A stretch of DNA of 64,000 bases from positions 1 through 64,000 of the forward strand of contig JAJSRW010002157.1 of NCBI GenBank assembly GCA_022414725.1, written 5' to 3'. This document shows, in pieces, positions 49,390 through 59,600 of the stretch (position 1 is the stretch's first letter; every line of letters starts with the position of its first letter). Made by a program: the position numbers and the translations under genes. The notes beneath the pieces were generated by a model. The model had not been told where the DNA came from, did not search any database, and saw only the letters and a program-made list of their open reading frames with translations. The stretch comes from Microglena sp. YARC. Its lineage: Eukaryota; Chlorophyta; Chlorophyceae; Chlamydomonadales; Chlamydomonadaceae.

Positions 49390-50290
49390 CATCAAGCAGT
49401 TTTCAGCTCCGTTCAGACGGAAGAAGACAGAGCTTGAGAGGGGTTGGGCCATTGAGATGGATCAAGAGAACGTTTCCAAGGATGGCGACAAACTCTTCAT
49501 CTTCAAAGACATATTGGGCAACATGCGCTACTTCGGTAGCAAACAACTTCATAAGTTGATGCCTGAGGAAAACCCGACCCACGGACCAAAGGTCCAAAAA
49601 TCCCGCTTCGGCGAATATTTCCTCGTCTTGTCTGTCGCTTCCAGGGACAGGAGGGCAGAGCGGAAGCCTGTCCATCCAGACAAGGTTGCAACTGCATCCA
49701 TCGACCCAGGCGTCCGCAAAACAATGGTCACGTACTAACCAGAGAATGAGGAATCCTTCATGCTTGGTCAGGGACAGGCATCCGACCTTGTCAAACTCCT
49801 GCTGGTTCATGACAAGCTGCAGTCAAGGTTGGATACTGAGAAAACCTTACGATCAAAAGAGAGGATGAAGATAAAGAAGCAGATGATTCGCATTCGGAAG
49901 ATAATTTTTTACCTCAAGAAAGAGTTTAGGGACCAGACATCAAATTTCTTGGCCGCTCGCTACGATGTGTTGTTGGTACCTCAATTGGAGACGGCGAAGA
50001 TGACAATCAGTGCTGAACGGGAGCTGACAACCAAGGTTGCCCGTCAGATGCTGACTTTGAGCCACTCTGTGCTGTTCAATCGGCTGAAGGAGAAGTATGA
50101 AGAGTACGGGACAGTGTTCTTGCATGTGCTTGAGCATTACACAAGTCAGACATGCCCTATGTGCGGTTTCTTAAACAAGTGTGGAGAGACATACACCTGC
50201 AAAAACTGTCAATTCACCTGCGACAGAGACATTGTGGGGGCAGCTGGCATCTTCCTGAAGGCAGTTCGAACAGAAAATCCCTGTTCGTAA
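49062..50290 (+). pseudogene. tnpB: IS607 TnpB RNA-guided nuclease, in-frame TAA
   Basis: The frame reads LRTLKLKLNPIKDHKSMLAE then FAGCSRFMYNKAVAARLGV (TnpB N-terminus), a wedge domain, and VATASIDPGVRKTMVTY with the RuvC-I Asp. An in-frame TAA (49736-49738) follows at once. The same frame then carries the helical linker, VPQLETAKM (RuvC-II Glu), CPMCGFLNKCGETYTCKNC (four-Cys zinc finger) and CDRDIVGAAGIF (RuvC-III Asp). No ATG is in frame at the natural start; the ATG at 49062 is one base out of phase. A fragment at 37197 has TCA where TAA stands. TnpB cuts DNA guided by an omega-RNA from the element's right end. Confidence 0.85.
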
Positions 50291-50434
50291 AGGACAGCAT
50301 CCCCGGGGGAGTTGACCCCTATGATACCCCTATGGAGAATTCATTGTCTTTCTTACTACATGTCCCCCGGACCCCCGGATGTGTAATAAGAAATAAATAG
50401 GTTCGAGGATATACGGGTAGCTTAAATTCAACGG
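50220..50434 (+). ncRNA. Putative omega-RNA region of the IS607 element
   Basis: TnpB guides are known to overlap the end of tnpB and run to the right end of the element. Here the 144 bases after the tnpB stop include stem-forming tracts ('gggattt..' partners around 50270-50290 and 'ccccggg' / 'cccgg' at 50303-50310 and 50366-50376). Placement is by analogy and by these short complementary tracts; no fold was computed. Confidence 0.35.
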
Positions 50435-50601
50435 TGCAGAAGGCACGTCTCAAGAAAGAGATGGTGGAGAAGTGTCTTATCGACGGGGAAGAAAAATCCA
50501 GTATCGAGAAAGAGAGTTGTGTTTGTCCGGTTTGCAAAAAGACGTGCAAAAGTCGAGACGGTGTGAGAATGCACATGATTGACAAACAAAGCAACATCTG
50601 A
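50435..50601 (+). pseudogene. 3' end of the split SAP gene with C2H2 zinc finger
   Basis: In frame with 48402 across the element: QKARLKKEMVEKCLIDGEEK continues the coiled coil, then SCVCPVCKKTCKSRDGVRMH and M form a C2H2-like finger (CPVC...H) close to the stop at 50599-50601. It has no start of its own. Confidence 0.8.
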
Positions 50602-50952
50602 TGTAAGCGCTCAGCCACATGCACATGTAGACAGCAAAAATCCGCCGGGAAGTAGGAACGCCCATTATATATCGTGCGAAGCGCAGAGGAATATTACACT
50701 CAGACCATGTGGCTTTTCACTCGCATCCAATGCATCAATAATAATCGAACCCTCAAGGACCGTACAGAGTGCCCAGGTAGCTTTCCCAGATTTGAAGTTT
50801 GCGAGTCTAACGGTTCCCTATTCGAAGCAAGCACTCCTGCAGCAGCCAGCGAAAAAATAAATTCAGACCAAATAATATCATCCCCGGGCTACGCAATGGT
50901 ATTTGCATATCCAATGGCATAAAGAAAGTCGTGTAATACGTAGGTAGCACAA
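50602..50952. other. Gene-free stretch with repeat remnants
   Basis: 50638-50672 ('aaaaatccgccgggaagtag', 'gaacgcccatta') is an inverted family C tract. 50678-50729 shares 'gcgaagcgcagaggaat' and 'catgtggcttttcact' with 53717-53765, another short dispersed repeat. An 82-codon frame at 50674 has no coding character that I trust. Confidence 0.5.
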
Positions 50953-51294
50953 ATGTCTAAACTTCAATATGAACTATGTGCACAAATTATACTGGGGAAA
51001 CTAAGTTTAGTCGATTCATTGCTACATGCTGGTGCTGAGCCGTTCACCACTGTTGGAGGCTGTGGGGCATTGTGTCACGCAGCATTCCACGGGCACAAGA
51101 AAGTAGTGCTAAAGATTGTCTGTTATTGGTCAGCCTTTACAGACCTGGGAATCTACAGAGAAACAAATGTTGCAGAGATGATTGAGCTTGCATTATTCCT
51201 TGCTCAACGTAAAAAAGAATCCTTGATTGCAAACTATTTAAATCAGATTTACACGCTTGGATGTAAATCTATCTCACACCAAGACATCCAGTGA
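50953..51294 (+). CDS. Small ankyrin-like protein 1
   Basis: 113 residues, ATG start. One recognisable ankyrin-type unit (LVDSLLHAGAEPFTTVGGCG then ALCHAAFHGHKKVVLKIV) and a helical tail (IELALFLAQRKKESLIANYL). The paralogue at 51742 has the same order (LLKEGANP, AIANGHCAIV, MALHLANR.DN....YI), so a local duplication with divergence is likely. The foldback element lies between them. Function unknown, probably protein binding. Confidence 0.6.
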   Translation: MSKLQYELCAQIILGKLSLVDSLLHAGAEPFTTVGGCGALCHAAFHGHKKVVLKIVCYWSAFTDLGIYRETNVAEMIELALFLAQRKKESLIANYLNQIYTLGCKSISHQDIQ

Positions 51295-51323
51295 GGGATA
51301 CCCTTGAAACACACAATCCACTC

Positions 51324-51684
51324 TGTCAACTGTACTACTAGGACACGAGTGCCTTATTGGCATCTGAATCAGATCCTATTAAGGCACTCGTGTCCTAGTA
51401 GTACAGCTGACAATAATGCCTGACTCGGGAGGAAAACGGGGGGGTTCGATCCTCCCCAGAAGGTCGCGGTACACAGGCGGGTTGCGGGTCTGATCAGTAC
51501 TAAGTTGCCCCCAGCGTAAGACCATAGCCGAAAAAGCTTGGCTATGGATTAGTGGAACCTCTGGGTAATCTGTTCTCCTCCCGGGACATGCATTATTGTC
51601 AGCTGTACTACTAGGACACGAGTGCCTTAATAGGATCTGATCAGATGCCATTAAGGCACTCGTGTCCTAGTAGTACAGCTGACA
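51324..51684. mobile_element. 361-bp foldback element with 5-bp target duplication
   Basis: Starts TGTCAACTGTACTACTAGGA and ends with its inverse (ACAGCTGACA). Both sides carry the direct repeat CACTC (51319-51323, 51685-51689). Each terminal repeat is itself a palindrome (arms 'ctaggacacgagtgcctt'/'aaggcactcgtgtcctag'), and the inverted repeats continue inward through 'ataatgc' and 'cgggagga' for about 105 bp. The 150-bp centre has no frame and can form further hairpins ('ccatagcc'...'ggctatgg'; 'ggggg' TTCGATC 'ctccc'). It is non-autonomous. I cannot assign the superfamily. Confidence 0.9.
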
Positions 51685-51741
51685 CACTCCACATTGTACA
51701 CATACACATGTGTAAGGAAAAGTGGTTGTCATGATCGTACA

Positions 51742-52056
51742 ATGGATGGTCAAAAGAAACTAAATTTTGAACTCGTGCTTCAATGCGGACAAGGAGACAT
51801 AACGGCAGTTCAACGGCTACTCAAGGAGGGTGCGAATCCGTGCTATCAGCAGGGCACTCCATTGATGTTTGCCATAGCAAATGGGCATTGTGCCATTGTA
51901 AGTTTCTTGATAAAACATGATGCTTATTATGCTAACCAAACATTCCTAGAGATGGCATTGCATTTGGCAAACCGTTTGGATAATGTGAGACTTGGTAATT
52001 ACATCGAAAACATCATCAAGAACGGACAATCATGGGCAAAAGTGAAAGATGCATGA
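51742..52056 (+). CDS. Small ankyrin-like protein 2
   Basis: 104 residues from the ATG at 51742 (MDGQKKLNFELVLQCGQGDI); the frame is open further upstream only from a GTG. Two ankyrin-type helices pairs: QCGQGDITAVQRLLKEGANP and TPLMFAIANGHCAIVSFLIK, then HDAYYANQTFLEMALHLANR. Similar to 50953-51294. Intact. Function unknown. Confidence 0.65.
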   Translation: MDGQKKLNFELVLQCGQGDITAVQRLLKEGANPCYQQGTPLMFAIANGHCAIVSFLIKHDAYYANQTFLEMALHLANRLDNVRLGNYIENIIKNGQSWAKVKDA

Positions 52057-52470
52057 TCGAAGACGCACCATATTTCCTTCAGAAGATCGGGGTGCAACTG
52101 CACGCCACGAAAGGGGCGCTGCAGCTCAGGGCACAGAATATGCAAGTACCTCCACGGAACGTGGGGTATTGCGCATCAAGACGTTCTCGAATGAATATAT
52201 TGGCGACCAGTCGAGAGACCGTCTTCTCTCGCTCCTTCTTGCGCTCAACAACGGCAAAGATGGGGGGGTCGGGTGGCACGTCCTCGGTGCCGCAATCAGG
52301 CTGTCGACGCCACCTGTCCACACGTACTGGAATACGACATCGGCCATCTCCCGAAAGACGGCACCTGAATTACCCGCGTCAAGTTGGTAGTACTCGTATC
52401 CAACGTCGCGACGGGGCTTGACTCGAGGGTCTCCGGAAACCAGGAAAGCGTGGCTTTATTTGAGAAATAC
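52057..52470 (+). other. Possible gene fragment, unassigned
   Basis: The frame 52165-52390 (RGVLRIKTFSNEYIGDQSRD then RLLSLLLALNNGKDGGVGWH) has coding character but no start, and a stop at 52390. It may be the interior of a lost gene. A family B-like tract ('gtggctttatttgagaaata') lies at 52450-52472. Confidence 0.35.
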
Positions 52471-52475
52471 TGTAT

Positions 52476-53540
52476 CTATCCTTGGAAGGCGAGACCGACA
52501 TTGTGGTCGGAGAGGATCTGTCGCACTCGGGTGTTAAGTCGCATCTGCGCGTAGAAAGTGCTAGGCTTAACGACAGGAATGACTATCCTCACGTCTGTCC
52601 CGAAGTTGGTCATGTCGAACACAACCACCTGCACTCCACCCGCTCCATTCTCCTTGTACTTCCCTAGAATATCGGCCTTAATGCGTGTGAAGTCGACATC
52701 CGGGTAGTTCTCTTTTTTCGTGGGATTAAGAAGGTTGTTGATTATGATACGACGCACGAAGGATACGTCGGGCACGTCCTCTTTGAAGCCCCCGGAAGCG
52801 ACGTTAGTGAGCTTGACATTCACATGCATCCACTTGTTTTTAGCGAGCGAGAGATTGGTCGTAACATTGTTGTATATCGTGTTGTTGGGGATGGTGATGT
52901 ACGCATAGGTGTGGAAGTCCCGAACTACCGTGTGTAGCAGACGGAAGTCAACCACAATACCAATTACGTCTTTGACCTGTATGGTGTCGCCGATGCGGTA
53001 GATTGCAAAGGTTGCAATAATCACACCCGATAAGAAGTCGCCAAGCACTCCCTGCATTGCCAGACCAATGGTTAAACCGAACGGTAATAATCGCAACCAC
53101 ACCCGTTGTGTGCAGCCCCACGACCTGCATTGTCACAAAACACACCCAGAATTAGAACGACCCAGAACGCCATTTAAGGCGATCAGCCTGGTGAGCACGC
53201 TCCGCTTGTCATCTGTCTTAATGTTCCCCAACTCCTTTCCTGCATCGTCTGATTGTTGTAGGGTCACGGCGACGATGTCACGGTCCTTGGCCAGGACGAG
53301 TCCCCGAATACCGACCCGATTGCAATGGTCACCACAATCATGACCATCGCAATCCCTCCGCGGGTCAATATGCCGCGGACTAGAAAGATCCCAAATGTTC
53401 GAATTCTTGTCGTTTACCTCCCCTTTGCCCTTAACGGAATATTTTTCAAACGACTCAAAGTTTTTGAGGCGGCCAACATTCTTATAAAGTAAATATCTTA
53501 AATTTAGATGGTGCATAAATTGTGGGACGTAGGTTGTCAT
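52476..53540 (-). pseudogene. MscS-type mechanosensitive channel with frameshifts
   Basis: The last 195 codons (53060-52476) are the conserved MscS core: PFGLTIGLAMQGVLGDFLSG (pore helix TM3), then IIATFAIYRIGDTIQVKDV and a beta domain (TYAYITIPNNTIYNNVTTNL, SFVRRIIINNLLNP) and the C-terminal alpha/beta domain (VQVVVFDMTNFGTDVRIVIP). Upstream parts lie in other frames: TMQVVGLHTTGVVAII (about 53125-53080), LILGVF, and a TM helix GGIAMVMIVVTIAIGSVFG (about 53360-53305), with the likely ATG at 53540. At least three frame changes break it. MscS channels relieve osmotic stress. They are uncommon in viruses, so this may be host- or bacterium-derived. Confidence 0.8.
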
Positions 53541-53544
53541 GGCA

Positions 53545-53668
53545 GTCCGTCGAACTTGGGACAATCGCCTTCGTTGAAGACAAGAAAACGCCAGCCCCTG
53601 CCACATGAAGTCGGACAAGTTCCCCGTGTTACACCCGCAATGCGTTTGATAAACGCCTCGTCAGTGAG
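53545..53668 (-). pseudogene. Third fragment of the D5 helicase
   Basis: 'ccgtcgaacttgggacaatc' through 'cacatgaagtcgg' to 'caatgcgtttgataaacgcc' matches 54908-55050 and 57076-57215 with deletions. It encodes pieces of the SDFMWQ and NEGDCPKFDGG motifs. It sits at the 5' end of the MscS-like gene. Confidence 0.8.
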
Positions 53669-53865
53669 AAAAGTAATGCCCTTTTTGCAAAGTCACGGGG
53701 AATATATAGGCACGATGAGCGAAGTGCAGAGGAATGTTTACATTGATAATGTGGCTTTTCACTATAATTCTTTGCTTTGTCCTGCTTGAATACTTGAAAG
53801 TCAAAGAACGTTGACAAACCGGTCGAGGATATAATCACTCTTGGGATGATGGGTCGTCTACAGTA

Positions 53866-54282
53866 CAGTCAACGGAATACTAAAATGAAACCGCTTCGTG
53901 TACGGCACACCTTACGTGTAACCTAATGGTGTAGCAACCCACGGGGCAGTGGAACACCAATACGATTTGAATCAACAAATTGCAGGATGTTAACGAGAAT
54001 ATCGTGGTTCTTTTTTAGATCACGGCTCTCCATCCTGCAGACTCCGTATCGTTCTTTTGTCGGTAAGTTCGAGAGTGTCCATTGAAGGACCAGCCGCACT
54101 TAAGCGATCGCCTCTTCCCCGGTACCAAAAGAACACGGGGTCTTTGTTGATGTGCAATGCGTCATGAAAGGAGGTTTCTTTGCTGGATGGGCCATTTTGT
54201 AGGACCATCCACTCATACAATATATGATTGTCACCGCCTTATACCGTTTTTTGGATGTTTCATTTTACTGTTCCGCCGACTG
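53866..54282. mobile_element. Family A MITE, 417 bp, TA-flanked
   Basis: Begins CAGTCAACGGAATACTAAAA after TA and ends CTGTTCCGCCGACTG before TA. Interior as in 29730-30128. Directly to its right is a truncated inverted ACTTTATTT-type end ('ttctcaaataaagtgggac', 54286-54304). Confidence 0.88.
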
Positions 54283-54386
54283 TAGTTCTCAAATAAAGTG
54301 GGACAACAAAATACGCGGTCGGGGCAGATCCAGCTACATAATCCGATGGAGTGACGACATGCAGAGGAAGTAATTCATATTACAAT

Positions 54387-56306
54387 TTAGCTGGCCCCCA
54401 CTAACTTGATGCCTCGAATGACCCCTCGCTTCACAACCTTCTTCTTCTCTTCCTCCGTAGAGATTGCCACCTGCGAGGTCTCTTTCCACTCTGTTCCCTG
54501 TTTGCCCGCAAAGAACGCCTTGACCAACTTTGTGCTGAATACTGAAGCTGTATCGTGTCCATAATGGGACTTATTCCACCGACCCTTGAGGTCCCCGATC
54601 CACACTGCGTCCGAAGACGACCCCGTCACCTCAACCACCTCCTCTAGCCACTCGGTCAGGGGGTTGGCGCTGTCCGCAATACCAGACTTCCACTCGGTCA
54701 TCAAGACCGGCAGGTTGTCGAAGATGCTGGAGCTCCCTGGTCGACGAAAGTGCTCGATGAGCAGCTGCGCCAGCGCAGACCTCCAGGTTGTTAGGATGTC
54801 GGCTAGGTCGTCGCGGCGCTCAAACTCGTGCTCGCGCTCCGGGTGTAGCACAAAGTTTGATCGCATGGGTACCACAACCATCCGCTTGACGAAGACGCTG
54901 TCTCCTCCGTCGAACTTGGGACAGTCGCCTTCGTTGAAGACAATAACAACGCCAGCCTGCCACATGAAGTCGGACGAGTTCCCTGTGCCACATGAGCGCC
55001 CTTCGATACGCACACCCTCTCCCCCCGCAATGCGTTTGATAAACGCCTCGTCCAGTGAGATACCGGGTTTCATTTCTTCTGACACCAGGAGCCTCACGCC
55101 CTTCATTGACTTGAGTCCCGCGTCGTGGTCATCACGACTCCTTGCAAACAACCCCGTTGTCAGGAGCTTGGTTTCATCAAAGCTCCCGTACTCGTCAAAA
55201 AAGCTACCCAAATAGGCCAAAAGGGTACTCTTACCGGTGTCACCAGATGTCTTATCGGTGAAGGCTAGGAATTTCTTCTCCTTGCGGCGGCCGGACAGAA
55301 GTCCCGCAAAATATGTGAGCACGACGTCACGCTCCTCGTCAACAGGCATGATTTTCCGCAAGAAGTCATCGAGATCCTCTTTGCATCGTTGGAGGTGGTT
55401 GTTGTCCTCTCCCTGGTAATCCCACTTTGCGCACCTACTAATGTTGTCGGTCATCTCAACTTTTCGGAACACTACTGTGTCCCTCGACGAGCTGTCGAAG
55501 ACGCCGTTGTTGACTGCAAAGAGATCCGGGTTGATATCGAGGTTATCGGCGAATGTCTCGTCAAGGACGAGAGATGCAACGGATTGAAGGAACGCAGAAC
55601 GTCCCCGAACCGTGTCGACAAACCACCGAAGCTTCTCATTCGTCTTGTTATTCTTTTCAGCAGGGAATTTAGATTTGAACTCGGTTGCGATTACGTTAAT
55701 TATCCTCATGTTGCTGCAGTTCGACCATCGATTGGTAGCAGGGTTGCAGTTATACATGTCGCCGACACATTCCTCCTTCTTTAAGTCTGGCACAAACTTG
55801 ATTCGGCTGAAGAATTCGGGTGAGGCCTCCATGAACTTCTCCGCCAGCACATCCTCAGTGATTGAGGACGACGACAACGAGTCATCATCATCGTCCGTGT
55901 CATTTCCCCCACCCACCATGATGATGTTCAGGCCTTGCTCGAACGTCTCGTCCCTCAGCATAGGGCCTGCAAATGCCATCACGTTTGTCACTCCGCGATG
56001 AGACCTTGTGTACCGGATCAGCCTTAAAACTTCCCTTCTCTTCAAATCCAGGTCCGCTACCATCATCGAGGTTGATATCCAGGCGTCCACATCCCTCAGC
56101 GCCGCCTCCATGGCCTCGACCGCCACGCTCTTCACCCTCCCTTCATCCACATTGACCCATTGGCACGTGTCCTCCTCGAATATGTAGTAGACCCCGCGGC
56201 CAGCTCCAGTCTTCTTCACGGACCCTTTCAACAAGAAGTGCGCGACCTGGCCCAGACCGTAGTCTCCCTTGTACCAAATGTCTTTTATTACGTCTGGAAT
56301 GAGCAT
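54387..56306 (-). CDS. D5-like SF3 helicase, second copy
   Basis: 639 intact residues, ATG at 56306. The N-terminus resembles a D5_N region (YGLGQVAHFLLKG, GVYYIFEEDTCQWVNVDEG), then an acidic linker (NDTDDDDDSLSSSSI). From about residue 155 it parallels the other copy: KKEECVGDMYNCNPATNRWS, ISRCAKWDYQGEDNNHLQRC, ERDVVLTYFAGLLSGRRKEK, then the SF3 ATPase with Walker A SGDTGKSTL (about 350), LLVSEEMKPG (Walker B region) and VVIVFNEGDCPKFDGGD with motif C/sensor Asn. These helicases unwind DNA at viral replication forks or uncoat the genome. There is no primase domain, unlike 56611-59767. Nearly identical DNA (for example 55380-55640 against 57540-57800) shows a recent duplication or conversion. 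Confidence 0.9.
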   Translation of the reverse strand: MLIPDVIKDIWYKGDYGLGQVAHFLLKGSVKKTGAGRGVYYIFEEDTCQWVNVDEGRVKSVAVEAMEAALRDVDAWISTSMMVADLDLKRREVLRLIRYTRSHRGVTNVMAFAGPMLRDETFEQGLNIIMVGGGNDTDDDDDSLSSSSITEDVLAEKFMEASPEFFSRIKFVPDLKKEECVGDMYNCNPATNRWSNCSNMRIINVIATEFKSKFPAEKNNKTNEKLRWFVDTVRGRSAFLQSVASLVLDETFADNLDINPDLFAVNNGVFDSSSRDTVVFRKVEMTDNISRCAKWDYQGEDNNHLQRCKEDLDDFLRKIMPVDEERDVVLTYFAGLLSGRRKEKKFLAFTDKTSGDTGKSTLLAYLGSFFDEYGSFDETKLLTTGLFARSRDDHDAGLKSMKGVRLLVSEEMKPGISLDEAFIKRIAGGEGVRIEGRSCGTGNSSDFMWQAGVVIVFNEGDCPKFDGGDSVFVKRMVVVPMRSNFVLHPEREHEFERRDDLADILTTWRSALAQLLIEHFRRPGSSSIFDNLPVLMTEWKSGIADSANPLTEWLEEVVEVTGSSSDAVWIGDLKGRWNKSHYGHDTASVFSTKLVKAFFAGKQGTEWKETSQVAISTEEEKKKVVKRGVIRGIKLVGAS

Positions 56307-56327
56307 CGCGTCCTCTGACGCAATAAC

Positions 56328-56600
56328 ATGAACAATAAAGAAGTAGTGTCGGTGAAGTGTGCTGGCAATGAAGAAGGGTCAGCTGTGTTGTTTACACTTC
56401 ATTCGAGGACGAGTGGACGAGGCAGGCTAAAGCCGCCGTGTGGCATGATGCTAAAAGTATGCGAAAGCATGCCCAAAAACGAGGTGGATCATCATCGATT
56501 CACAGGGTTCGACCGCCACATGTAGTAAGTACAGTACCCCCCCCTGCACGTCGAGTGTTGCATTGTTCCAATAAATCGTGTCTAATTAACAATAATTTTA
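56328..56600. repeat. Intergenic region with dispersed inverted repeat
   Basis: 56447-56540 ('gcgaaagcatgcccaaaaac', 'ggatcatcatcgattcaca', 'agtaagtacagtaccccccc') is the inverse of 34160-34250. The rest shows no gene; 56397-56425 ('tcattcgaggacgagtggac') resembles 9816-9842. Confidence 0.6.
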
Positions 56601-56610
56601 CACCCCTTAA

Positions 56611-59600
56611 TCACTCCTTTTTGACTTTCGTCTCCATTCTTGCAGTCTCTTTCCACTCTGTTCCCTGTTTGCCCGAAAAGAACGCCTTGACCAACTTGGT
56701 GCTGAAGGATACCTCGTGTCCATAGTGGGACTCTTTCCAACGGATCTTGAGGTCCCCGATCCACACCGCGTCCAAAGACGCCCCCGTCACCTCAACCACC
56801 TCCTCTAGCCACTCGGTCAGGGGGTTGGCGCTGTCCGCAATACCAGACTTCCACTCGGTCATCGAGACCGGCTGGTTGTCGAAGATGCTGGAGCGCCCCG
56901 GTCGACGAAAGTGCTCGATGAGCAGCTGCGCCAGCGCAGACCTCTATGTTGGTAGGATGTCGGCTAGGTCGTCGCGGCGCTCAACCTCGTGCTCGCGCTG
57001 TGGGTCGGGGTGTATCAAGAAATTTGAGCGCATAGGGACAACAACCATTCTCTTGACGAATGCGTTGTCTCCTCCGTCGAACTTGGGACAATCGCCTTCG
57101 TTGAAGATCATTACTACACCAGCCTGCCACATGAAGTCGAAAGAGTTCCCGTGCCACACGAGCGCCCGCAAACACGCACACCTTCCCCCCCGCAATGCGC
57201 TTGATCAACGCCTCGTCCAACGCGATGTTGGGTTTCATTTTTTCGGCCACCAGTAGCCTCACGCCCTTCATTGGCTTGAGACCCGCGTCATGGTCATCAC
57301 GTCCCCTTGCAAACGACCCCTTTGTCAAAACCTTTGTGCCATTGCTGCTCCCGTACTCCCCCAAAAAGTTACCCATAAGGGCCATTAGAGTGCTCTTGCC
57401 GTTGTCCCCGGATGTCTTATCGGTGAAGGCTAGGAATTTCTTCTCCTTGCGTTGACCTGATAGGAGCCCCGCAAAGAAGGCAAGCACGACGTCACGCTCC
57501 TCTTCAACAGGCATTACCTTCCTTAAAAATTCATCGAGATCCTCTTTGCATCGTTGGAGGTGGTTGTTGTCCTCTCCCTGGTAATCCCACTTTGCGCACC
57601 TACTAATGTTGTCGGTCATCTCGACTTTTCGGAACACTACTGTGTCCCTCAACGAGCTGTCGAAGACGCCGTTGTTGACTGCAAAGAGATCCGGGTTGAT
57701 ATCGAGGTTATCGGCGAATGTCTCGTCAAGGACGAGAGATGCAACGGATTGAAGGAACGCAGAACGTCCCCGAACCGTGTCGACAAACCACCGAAGCTTC
57801 TCATTCGTCTTGTTCTTCTTATCAACAGGGAACGTGGATGTGAACGCTATTTTTATTAATTTGCTGATCATCATGTTAGAACAGTTTGACCAGCGATTGG
57901 TAGCAGGATCGCAGTAATACATGTCGCCGACACATTCCTTCTTTCTTGATTTCTGGCACAAACTTGATTCGGCTGAAGAATTCGGGTGAGGCCTCCATGA
58001 ACTTCTCCGCCAGCACATCCTCAGTGATTGAGGACGACGACAACGAGTCAACATCTCCCCCCCTATGTGGATGTTGATGGTGTTGTTGACCAGGAAGATG
58101 TTCTGCGTGATGCCATACATGTTCTTCGCGTGGGACTCTTGAGCCTTGAATATCATGTTATGGATTGTGTTGATGACCTGCTTGTCTCGGATCTTGCATG
58201 CGTTGCACGTGATGGATTGCACATTTACATATTGGCTTTTACTTCCCATATTCATTAATGCGATTTGCACGTCGGTGCTCTTCACAATGGCACTGCTAAT
58301 TGTTTTGCCATCCATGGTCCGCAGCTCGCATTCGTAGGGGCCTTTGTCGCTAGGCACGTTCTTCATGAACCCCGGGTCTTCGTGGATAGGGAACTTGTCG
58401 ATCAGCAATCCATAATATTTGTCATCGACCTCCACCATGTATTGGTTCTTATGGATGGCTCCTTTTGCTCCGTTTTCCATATTGAACTCGATGCTATCGT
58501 GTACGACATCCAATAATATCATGTTATCAATGTGCAAGTTGATTAGCTTTACCTTCAGTTCTTTGATGATGCGATCCTTGTCGAGTTATACACCCAGTTT
58601 GTTGTCGTTGGTGTCCCATTGTCGGATCCATTCAGCGTACCCCATGGGGTCATCCTCCTTGGCAAGGAAGCATAGTGTCCCTAGAGTGATCTTTTGCGGC
58701 TTAAGATTGGCCCACACCTTTTCGTGATTGGTGTCAGAGAACTTTGAGGGGCATTTTTTTGCAAAAGCCTTCCAGATCTCAAGGCGCTGAGTGTTGGTGC
58801 CCGTGTCCACTGTGTTCTTTAACGCCATCCCGATCTTCAGCCATGAATCGTATCCGCTGGCTCTATGTGCATCGAGTATGTCCACGAGATTGTAGAGGGA
58901 TTCCACATCCATTCCATGATGCGAGTCGAAAGTCTTCTTAGGCTCCGACAAGTTGTCGTCACCACGGATCACCATTTCCTCCTAGCCGTGTTTGGTGTAT
59001 GGGCTGTGGCCCCCCTTCGGATGCACACGGATGCTCAGATTCTGCACGAGTGTATCGAGATCCATTTGCTGTACGTCACGTTTCGCGAACGAGCCTGCGG
59101 CAATATCGAATTGGTACCAGGCAGTGACTTTCCACGGGTGGGCCTCATCCGGTTTCTTCGATCCGTACAAGAACCACCTGCCACCCCGTTTGATCACGCT
59201 TTCGTCATATATCTTCCCGGGATCCATTTCGGCCAGTCCAGGAATGCAAATGGTGCTCGAGAACGCCATGTGTTCGGTCACATCGTTGACGAAGTGCTCT
59301 CTGATGGCGAGTTGGATCTCTGGGTGTGTGATGACATTTGGCATGAACACGTGTAGACCATCTTTGTACACCCCTAGGTGTTTCTTGTCGAGTCTTGGAT
59401 TCGGCTTCTCGAGGATCACGACGTCCATGTGCTGCTGGTCGACAAAGTACTTGGTGGCCGCCACGAGCGCGTCCATGAAATTCTCGATGTGCTTCTGTGT
59501 GTAGATGCGCTCTGGGGTTGTCTGTCGCATGTCCAGATCAACGATGACGGGCGAGGTGTCTGTGTGGGCCTCGACGATAGACATGGGTCGACCCTCATCC

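Larger units (their letters stand above)
48403..50434 (+). mobile_element. IS607-family element (tnpA + tnpB)
   Basis: Encodes a MerR-HTH serine recombinase and a TnpB nuclease in overlapping frames, the IS607 layout. Boundaries follow from the split gene: host codons stop after GG at 48401-48402 and resume after GG at 50433-50434. There is no duplication beyond GG, as known for IS607 elements, and joining the flanks keeps one frame with the expected coiled-coil repeat. Ends share 'agttgacccc'-like sequence (48409 and 50310). IS607 elements with tnpB are known in several giant viruses. Confidence 0.9.

Noticed and set aside
48403..50434. Bacterial origin of the window because of IS607
   Set aside because: IS607 elements with tnpB are established in giant viruses and some eukaryotes; the flanking genes, LINE and Copia element are not bacterial.
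51424..51470. tRNA gene
   Set aside because: Only a T-arm-like hairpin (GGGGG-TTCGATC-CTCCC) is present; no acceptor stem, D-arm or anticodon arm pairs with it. It is reported only as part of the foldback element core.
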